From contig CM022666.1 of the NCBI GenBank assembly GCA_012295275.1, positions 1,120,001-1,132,500 on the forward strand: DNA of 12,500 nucleotides, written 5' to 3'. Below are positions 7,496 to 12,500 of this stretch, one piece after another. This DNA comes from Chrysomallon squamiferum (lineage: Eukaryota; Mollusca; Gastropoda; Neomphalida; Peltospiridae). The stretch's first letter is position 1. Every line of letters begins with the position of its first letter. Below the pieces are notes generated by a model. It worked only from the letters and a program-made list of their open reading frames with translations, was not told the origin of the DNA and ran no database searches. The translations under genes were made by a program, and so were the position numbers.

Positions 7496-7585
7496 TCAAC
7501 CCTTTGCAACAGTACCATCAACCCCCAGGGCTGGATAATGACCGCTTTGTCAACCCCTGCCTCAGATGATGCTACCCATCTTCAG
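7496..7585. other. Short GC-richer segment with repeated CAACCCC words
   Basis: CATCAACCCCCAGGGCTGG and TTTGTCAACCCCTGCC stand out against AT-rich surroundings. No frame is convincing. The composition contrast suggests a fragment of an interspersed element, but no family is recognised. Confidence 0.35.
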
Positions 7586-7661
7586 TAATGAAAAAGTTAA
7601 AAATATGTTTTTACAGTATTAAAATAAACCTCTTTTTTTTCTTCCATAATATTCAACACAG

Positions 7662-7820
7662 CAGACTTCCATTGTAAGAATGTGCCTGTGTTTGGTTCAG
7701 ATGGACCATGCATTAGGAATGATTAGCGTACAAGCTCATTTACAGAGATATCCAGCCAAGATAAAAACATTTGGTCTGAGACTTGAAAAGCTTTTAAAAT
7801 CCTGTTTCTTACTAAGATGA
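7662..7820 (+). CDS. Possible exon after acceptor-like site, product unknown
   Basis: A pyrimidine tract (CTCTTTTTTTTCTTCC, then ATATTCAACACAG) ends at 7661. It is followed by 52 open codons to TGA at 7818-7820. The peptide includes QTSIVRMCLCLVQMDHALGM and later RYPAKIKTFGLRLEKLLKS. An internal ATG is at 7680. Composition is balanced with no repeat. There is no donor except GTAAGA at 7674, which would define a 12-base exon if used. No domain is recognised and a chance open frame is possible. Confidence 0.22.
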   Translation, partial: QTSIVRMCLCLVQMDHALGMISVQAHLQRYPAKIKTFGLRLEKLLKSCFLLR

Positions 7821-8311
7821 GAATTGTTATTTAATGAGTGGTAATGAAAGTAGAATTGTGTTTGTCGGCTGTCTGGCTGAAACGAAGATTTGATATAAGT
7901 ACACCAGTGACTGTTATGTGTTTGTTTGTGTTTTCTTAAACAGTCATAGGTAATTTATTTTTAGCTTGGATGTCATCATCATTGTCATCATCAACATTAT
8001 TATTACTGTTAATGTTACTAAAATTTATTTTTTTTAAATTATTTTTATTATATTATTATATCATCATCTTCATCATTATTTTTATTCTTGTTATTTTTGA
8101 ATATTTGTTATTAAAAAAAATATATATTCTTTGTATTTATTTAGCTAACAGACACGTCAGATAGGGTTTCTTTTCATCATGAGCACATTTCCTATAATAA
8201 TATTAAAACTGATTAAACTAACATGTTCAGTCAAGTCAAGTCATGTTAACTAAATCATATTGTTGATATTTAAACACTTTAATTGCTGAAACTAAATACA
8301 GTGACTCTGAC
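7821..8311. other. Unique and ATC/ATT-rich sequence, no gene seen
   Basis: The part at 7968-8090 is dominated by degenerate ATC/ATT trinucleotides, giving a Leu/Ile/Phe-rich frame that is compositional. A short inverted pair (TAACATG 8219-8225, CATGTTA 8242-8248) flanks AGTCA repeats. Nothing else is supportable. Confidence 0.5.
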
Positions 8312-8430
8312 ATTGCCCAGTAAATGGATGTCCAAAGATGTTCAGTGTGGACAAATGAAATTTGTGATAACAAACATATCTTGGTCAGTGTGTGATATCG
8401 GTCAGTTCTGGGGACAGTTCACTGGGCAGT
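8312..8430. repeat. Inverted repeat enclosing about 100 bases
   Basis: ATTGCCCAGT at 8312-8321 pairs with ACTGGGCAGT at 8421-8430 (ten pairs, one a G-T wobble). Inside lies a smaller pair, TGTCCA (8329-8334) and TGGACA (8348-8353), and CAAATGAAATTTG at 8352-8364. A folded RNA or cruciform is conceivable. No family is recognised. Confidence 0.4.
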
Positions 8431-8521
8431 AACTACTAATAGTGGACTAATGCTCTTGTAAACCAATTCTGTTGAAGTCATGTTTTATTGTCAGTGTCTG
8501 ATAATCATCATTATAATGCTG

Positions 8522-8543
8522 TCATCATCATCATCATCATCAT
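8522..8543. repeat. (ATC)n microsatellite
   Basis: About seven perfect TCA/ATC units inside a looser ATC/ATA-rich stretch. Confidence 0.9.
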
Positions 8544-8662
8544 TATGTAGCAGTAGTGTCCTGGAAGTCTTAGTTTGTTGTTGCCATACAGAACTTTTAA
8601 ATGTATCATTTTCACGAATTGAAATAGCAAAGTTAGTTCTACAAGTTAAATGTTATAACTAA

Positions 8663-8972
8663 TGTAGTTTAGCAGACTGTAATATTATAATGACAAAAAT
8701 AGTGAAAAACAGTCTGTCTTTCAGTCTATCCTTCTGTCATTCTGTAGTTTAGCAGACTGTAATATTATAACGACAAAAATAGTGAAAAACAGTCTGTCTT
8801 TCAGTCTATCCTTCTGTCATTCTGTAGTTTAGCAGACTCTAATATTATAACGACAAAAATAGTGAAAAACAGTCTGTCTTTCAGTCTGTTCTTCTGTCAT
8901 TCTGTAGGTTAACAGACTCTAATATTATAATGACAAAAATAGTGAAAAACAGTCTGTCTTTCTGTCATTCTG
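8663..8972. repeat. 80-bp tandem repeat, four copies
   Basis: Units begin TGTAGTTTAGCAGACT and contain AATATTATAA.GACAAAAATA then CAGTCTGTCTTTCAGTCT. Starts are 8663, 8743, 8823 and 8903. The first three are exactly 80 bases and differ at only a few sites (TGAC/CGAC; ACTGT/ACTCT), so the duplication is recent. The fourth lacks about 12 bases of the TCAGTCTATCC part and merges into the CTGTCT-rich DNA downstream. Confidence 0.95.
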
Positions 8973-9130
8973 TCTGTGTTGCCAAACATTTACCATTTCT
9001 TTCTATCCATCTGTCTTTATCAATCTGCGTTAATAAATATTTATCTCTCTCTTCATCTCTACAAGCTGTCTATGTTACAAAATGTATCAGTGTAAATATC
9101 TTTGTCTGTCCATCTCTCTGTCTCTTTTAC
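8973..9130. repeat. Degenerate CTGT/CTCT-rich stretch
   Basis: Repeated CTGTCT, CCATCT and CTCTCT words interspersed with AT-rich DNA. It looks like a decayed simple repeat continuous with the tail of the 80-bp unit. Confidence 0.55.
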
Positions 9131-9239
9131 AGTTTATGAATGCATCTGCTTAAACAAAATATGACTGTAAATGAAAACACAAACATATCTGTATAGTTCT
9201 GATTGTATTAAAAATATGCTTCAAACAGAAATTAATATG

Positions 9240-9545
9240 CTCAGAGGATTTCTGCTGTCAGCTCTTGAACATCCAGAGAGAGGTGAACATCATAACGACT
9301 CACAAACACACCATAACAAATTCTACACAGGAAGTTTTCTGATCTTTGTTCCAGAGTTGTGTTTCTCGGTTCAGAATGTCTCGGGTTGGTTCTTCGTGTC
9401 TTTTCTCGGCAACTGATCCTGATGTGTTTATACATACGAAAGTTAATAAAATACCCCAGTAATTTGTGCTCAAATAATATTGACTCTCACATTCTCGGTT
9501 CTGACCCATTTTTCGCTCTCTCCCGTCTGATATGCAGATAATCAT
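9240..9545. other. CpG-retaining unique segment
   Basis: At least nine CpG dinucleotides occur here (for example TCTCGGTTC, CTCGGGTT, TTCGTGTC, CCCGTCTG), while neighbouring kilobases have almost none. Open frames of 60-82 codons exist on both strands (9171-9416 plus; 9241-9435 and 9300-9545 minus). Open frames on both strands at once reflect fewer stop words in balanced DNA and do not prove a gene. A conserved or unmethylated regulatory element, or an unrecognised exon, would both fit. Confidence 0.4.
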
Positions 9546-9735
9546 GTTGTGGGCAAAAATGGATTTTGGTTTTATGATATAAATAGAGTTTTATCTTGGT
9601 AAAGAGTCCTTGCTGAAAAGGGTTTATGTCATTGGATTTGATTTGCATCCCATTTGTCTGGGGAGAGTTTTTCCGATGGACGGCTTGTAAAGTTAATTGA
9701 GAACACTGTTTGTCATAGAGAGCTTGGAAGCAAAA
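9546..9735. promoter_or_regulatory. Candidate cis-regulatory element with clustered motifs
   Basis: Normal-complexity DNA adjoining the CpG-retaining segment. It carries TATAAATAG (9578-9586, TATA-box-like), TTATCT (9591-9596, GATA-type core on the other strand), the octamer ATTTGCAT (9641-9648, POU-type site) and TTAATTGA (9693-9700, homeodomain type). These are consensus words only; clustering, CpG content and lack of repeats make an enhancer or core promoter plausible but unproven. Confidence 0.3.
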
Positions 9736-9767
9736 GATTTACATCTGGTAAACAAAATTAAAAAACA

Positions 9768-9784
9768 TTTTTTTTTTTTTTTTT
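9768..9784. repeat. Poly-T run, 17 bases
   Basis: Uninterrupted T homopolymer, the last long T run in the window. Confidence 0.95.
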
Positions 9785-9977
9785 AAACTTTTTTTAAATA
9801 TTAGCATGATGTTACTGGGTCAGATGTTGTTCCAGAAATAAGACTTTTATTAGTTCTGCAAGTTACCATTTCATTACTTATTAATCTACAAATTTTCAAT
9901 TTTTTAAATTAAATTATTATTTTAAGTCTCTGATCTAGTGTTTATTAATAACCAGTCAGTTCAGATAACCAGTTTAG

Positions 9978-10123
9978 TACATACATACATACCTACATAT
10001 ACAGAAAAAACATACATACATATATACATACATACATAGATACTTACATACATACATATACATACATACATACATACATACATACATACATACATACATA
10101 CATACATCCTTACATACATACAT
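9978..10123. repeat. (CATA)n microsatellite
   Basis: About 145 bases of CATA/TACA units with interruptions (ACCTACATAT, CAGAAAAAA, GATACTTACA), including a pure stretch of about 50 bases (10058-10107). Confidence 0.97.
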
Positions 10124-10375
10124 TCTTTATTTGATAATATGCTTATCTTTTTCTCATTTCATGCAGAAAGCTACCAGTAGTATGACTTTTCTTTTGACTG
10201 ATATATTTATTTACATCATAATATTACAGCCATTTTTAACATAGTTTCTTATATTAGCAACATCACATTACTTTAATAATCCTGAAACCTAGCTTCTGAA
10301 GAAAAATTATTTTCTTACTAGTCCACTGCAAATAGGTATTTCCCATTCCAGTCATTGCTCCTCTACAGGTGGTGT

Positions 10376-10497
10376 TTTAATTTTTCTGTTTATGGGAAGG
10401 TGCTTATGAAAGAAATGTTACTGCTAATCTGTAAGAGTAACCCACAAAGTAAATGACATGTCATTTTTTAAATTGCTTTCATCATTACACAAAAGTT
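10376..10497. repeat. Dispersed repeat, copy B
   Basis: Same strand and word order as copy A at 1188-1310: TATGGGAAGGTGCTTATG, TTACTGCTAATCT, TAACCCAC, TCATTTTTTAAATTGCTTT. About 9.2 kb separates the copies. The sequence just upstream (TTTCCCATTCCAGTCATTGC, 10342 onward) may also belong to the element. Confidence 0.6.
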
Positions 10498-10968
10498 ACA
10501 TCTGAAACATAATCTTACATTATAAAATTTGCTAAACTGTTATCAACTGTTGAAGTTTCATCATTTGTTGAAGTGTCATCGAATGTTGAAGGTCAATTTG
10601 TTCTGAATGTTTTTCAGTGTTATAAAAATGTTAGCTGTTGGTCCACCAAGTATGTGATTACATTATGTAAAAGTATATCTTTGGTGATAGTATTAGTGTC
10701 ATTATCATACAGTTTGTCCAAAACAATAAAATAACATTCTTAAATGATAATATTTTTTTTTAAATTTGATCTATTTTATTTGAAAACAAAATTGATGATG
10801 ATGATGATAATAATAACAATAAAATAAGAATAAGAATAAATTTAAAAAAATAAAATAAAATAAGTAAATATAAACAGTTTCAGTTTTATTTAATTTCTGG
10901 TTGGTTGCTGAAAATAAGGAAATAATTCTTTGATTGTAAAGATTATAAATCAGATTATCTGACTTCAG
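10498..10968. other. AT-rich sequence with a short 18-bp repeat and ATG tract
   Basis: Three TGTTGAAG-led units start at 10548, 10566 and 10584 (18-bp period, second unit TGTTGAAGTGTCATCGAA). An (ATG)n tract lies at 10793-10808 and AATAA-type words continue to about 10870. No gene is seen. Confidence 0.55.

Positions 10969-11002
<34 letters not shown>
10969..11002. repeat. Poly-A run, 34 bases
   Basis: The longest homopolymer in the window and the first long A run on this strand; earlier runs of this length class are T. Confidence 0.95.
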
Positions 11003-11004
<2 letters not shown>

Positions 11005-11029
11005 AACTCATTTATTTTTTATTTCATGT

Positions 11030-11900
11030 ATAGTCAGTTCCATCTTGCAGTCAAACATAACATTCCTGGATGATAAAAAGATTTATAAACAAACAAAACC
11101 TGATCTTACTTCTTTGAAGACAATTCCAAAGTAAATATTTATATTTTCACTTTTTATTTCAAATCTAGACAGTTGAAGTCAAAGATAACATTCTTTGATG
11201 ATAATAAGATTTCTTAAACAAACAAAATCTGATTGTATTGATTTGAAGAAAAACCTGAAGATATGATTGTCAGTTTTATTTCAGATTTAGCAAGGTCATA
11301 TTGCTGAGGATGGTCTCGAAGAAAACTGTGATCTTTGAAAGTCGAATGTTAAAAATTAAAATTCTAGACAGTTAGAGAAAACATTCTTGGACATAATAGA
11401 GATTTGTAAAAAAGTAAAATTTAATTTTTATTACATTTAAAGGGAACAAAAGGTTTTAGTTCGGTGCTTGCAAGTTCCATTTTGATGAGGAATATTTCCA
11501 TTTTGTAACCAAGGAATATTTAAACAGTAGAACAACATTAAATGTTAAAATTAAAGTTCTGGACTCTTCCACAGTTCTGTATGAAATAACATTCTACAGT
11601 GATACAGATATTTTTAAACAGGTCAAATTAGATTTTACTGAATTTAAATGAAATAAAAAAAAATAATAAATAAAAAAAAAAAAAAAACACAACAACAACA
11701 ACAACAATAAATAAACAAAAAGCCTCACCTATCACAATTTTCAATTTAATTGCAAATCTGACCTGTACCATAAAATCAAACAAACTCTTGTCTTTGAAAA
11801 ATTTAATGTTCAAAAAATGAAGTTCACTTTGCAATCAAAGATAACGTTCTTGGAAAGAAAGTATAGAGATTTATTAACAAGTAAAATCCAGTCTTATTGA
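11030..11900. repeat. Old diverged tandem repeat, about five copies
   Basis: The anchor ATAACATTC..GATGATAA.AAGATTT..TAAAC recurs, diverged, near 11055, 11184, 11379, 11583 and 11840, followed each time by AAA(C/T)..GATTTTA/TTATTGAATTT-like words. Spacings are 129, 195, 204 and 257 bases; the last includes an A/CAA-rich insertion (11672-11707). The three right-hand copies also share an upstream word like AATGTTAAAATTAAA(G)TTCT. Identity is low, so this is an ancient satellite-like array. Confidence 0.6.
11672..11707. repeat. Poly-A run followed by (CAA)n
   Basis: A 16-base A run passes into ACACAACAACAACAACAACA. It lies inside the diverged tandem array and explains its longest spacing. Confidence 0.9.
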
Positions 11901-11959
11901 ATTTGAGTGGGGGTTAAAAAAAAAAAAAAATGAAGTTAAGTTTCAAGAATTTGACTTTT

Positions 11960-12350
11960 ATTAAAATTTATCTCGTTCTCATCCTGGTTCCGACTTGAGT
12001 TCAACTTTCCCATCTCACGTTAAGTGATCTTAATCCTTTCTGCAGCGTCTGCCATCATGAATTGTGCAGAGAATATTCTTCTTCATTCACTCTTGATGGC
12101 TTCTGTTCTTTTATTTCAACTGTCGCAATCCTTTTTACTGTGTCTGAGCTTCGCAAACAGTTTGTGAAAGTCGTAAAGTTTAACGCGGAGAGGAGTACAT
12201 TCCTCGAAAACTGCAATTTTACAGATGGATAACTGCACAAATTACACAATATTGATTGGATCTTCACTGTTCTAAGCCTTGCTGGCTTTGTTAGAGTCAC
12301 CACATTGTTACGTCATCTTTTTTTGTAACAATTCCAAAAGAGTCGATTGT
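11960..12350. promoter_or_regulatory. CpG-retaining unique segment, candidate conserved element
   Basis: About a dozen CpGs lie in under 400 bases (TCCGACTT, CACGTTAAG, CAGCGTCTGCC, GTCGCAATCC, TTCGCAAAC, AACGCGGAG, CTCGAAAAC) after nearly CpG-free DNA. TTACGTCA at 12308-12315 is a CRE/ATF-type site and TATTGATTGG near 12249 is a cut/CCAAT-type word. An 82-codon minus-strand frame (12055-12303, GTG start) crosses it, with NEEEYSLHNS at its end. Coding and regulatory explanations are both open; I favour regulatory because no splice sites or domain are seen. Confidence 0.3.
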
Positions 12351-12500
12351 TTAAGAGTTGTTGTTAGTTTTTTCTCTTTCTATCTCTTTCTTTTTTGTGA
12401 AAAGTCATTTGTTTATAATAATTTGCTACACATGTTGATTTATTTCCTTGAATGGGTGGTATAAATGTATCATAGACATAAGTAGATAGATAAATTGGTT
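12351..12500. other. AT-rich tail of window, no feature
   Basis: Pyrimidine-rich then AT-rich sequence ending in short GATA-type repeats (AGTAGATAGATAAA). Confidence 0.5.

Noticed and set aside
9171-9545. Three overlapping frames of 60-82 codons on both strands
   Set aside because: They overlap on opposite strands in balanced DNA and no splice sites or domains are visible; treated as a CpG-retaining element instead.
11628-11834. 68-codon minus-strand frame
   Set aside because: Half of it is poly-Phe/Val from the A/CAA-rich insertion within the old tandem array.
1-12500. tRNA, rRNA or bacterial-type promoters, ribosome binding sites and terminators
   Set aside because: No tRNA B-box-like words with a matching fold or rRNA signatures were seen, and bacterial signals do not apply to this DNA.

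Overview
The window looks like AT-rich animal nuclear DNA (roughly 70-75% A+T by eye) and not bacterial or viral. Coding density is very low. Homopolymer runs reach 34 bases, and there are many microsatellites: (ATT)n, (ATGT)n, (CATA)n, (AC)n, (ATC)n and TTTC. Several minisatellites are present. There is no complete gene, no operon and no recognisable rRNA or tRNA. The texture fits intergenic or long-intron DNA of an invertebrate. A mollusc, perhaps a cephalopod, is my best guess; this rests on general impression and not on a diagnostic gene.

Layout. 1-700: an (ATT)n tract, then a degenerate A/T tandem array. 700-1660: unique DNA with a perfect palindrome and homeodomain-type sites, poly-T runs, and one copy of a dispersed repeat. 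1660-2750: a possible exon in open frame, then long pyrimidine and poly-T arrays. 2838-3258: three copies of a ~145-bp tandem repeat. 3260-4250: unique sequence and a CT tract running into a possible terminal exon. 4518-6484: the most informative block. On the minus strand two related segments (4518-4734 and 6245-6484) each encode the same short protein C-terminus with a shared stop codon and related 3' flank. A separate minus-strand ORF fragment lies between them. 6691-7260: a 12-unit, 48-bp minisatellite. 7261-9130: mostly unique DNA with another possible exon, an inverted repeat, and a 4-copy 80-bp tandem repeat. 9240-9730 and 11960-12350: two CpG-retaining, non-repetitive islands that look like cis-regulatory or conserved elements. 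9978-10123: a large (CATA)n array. 11030-11900: an old, diverged tandem repeat of roughly 130-260 bp period.

The best-supported biological signal is the duplicated minus-strand C-terminal coding segment. Of ten differences over 24 aligned codons, eight fall at third positions and none at second positions, which is the pattern left by selection on protein. The protein family is not recognised. Other exon calls are weak and are marked so. No new defence, mobile or enzymatic system could be supported from this sequence.
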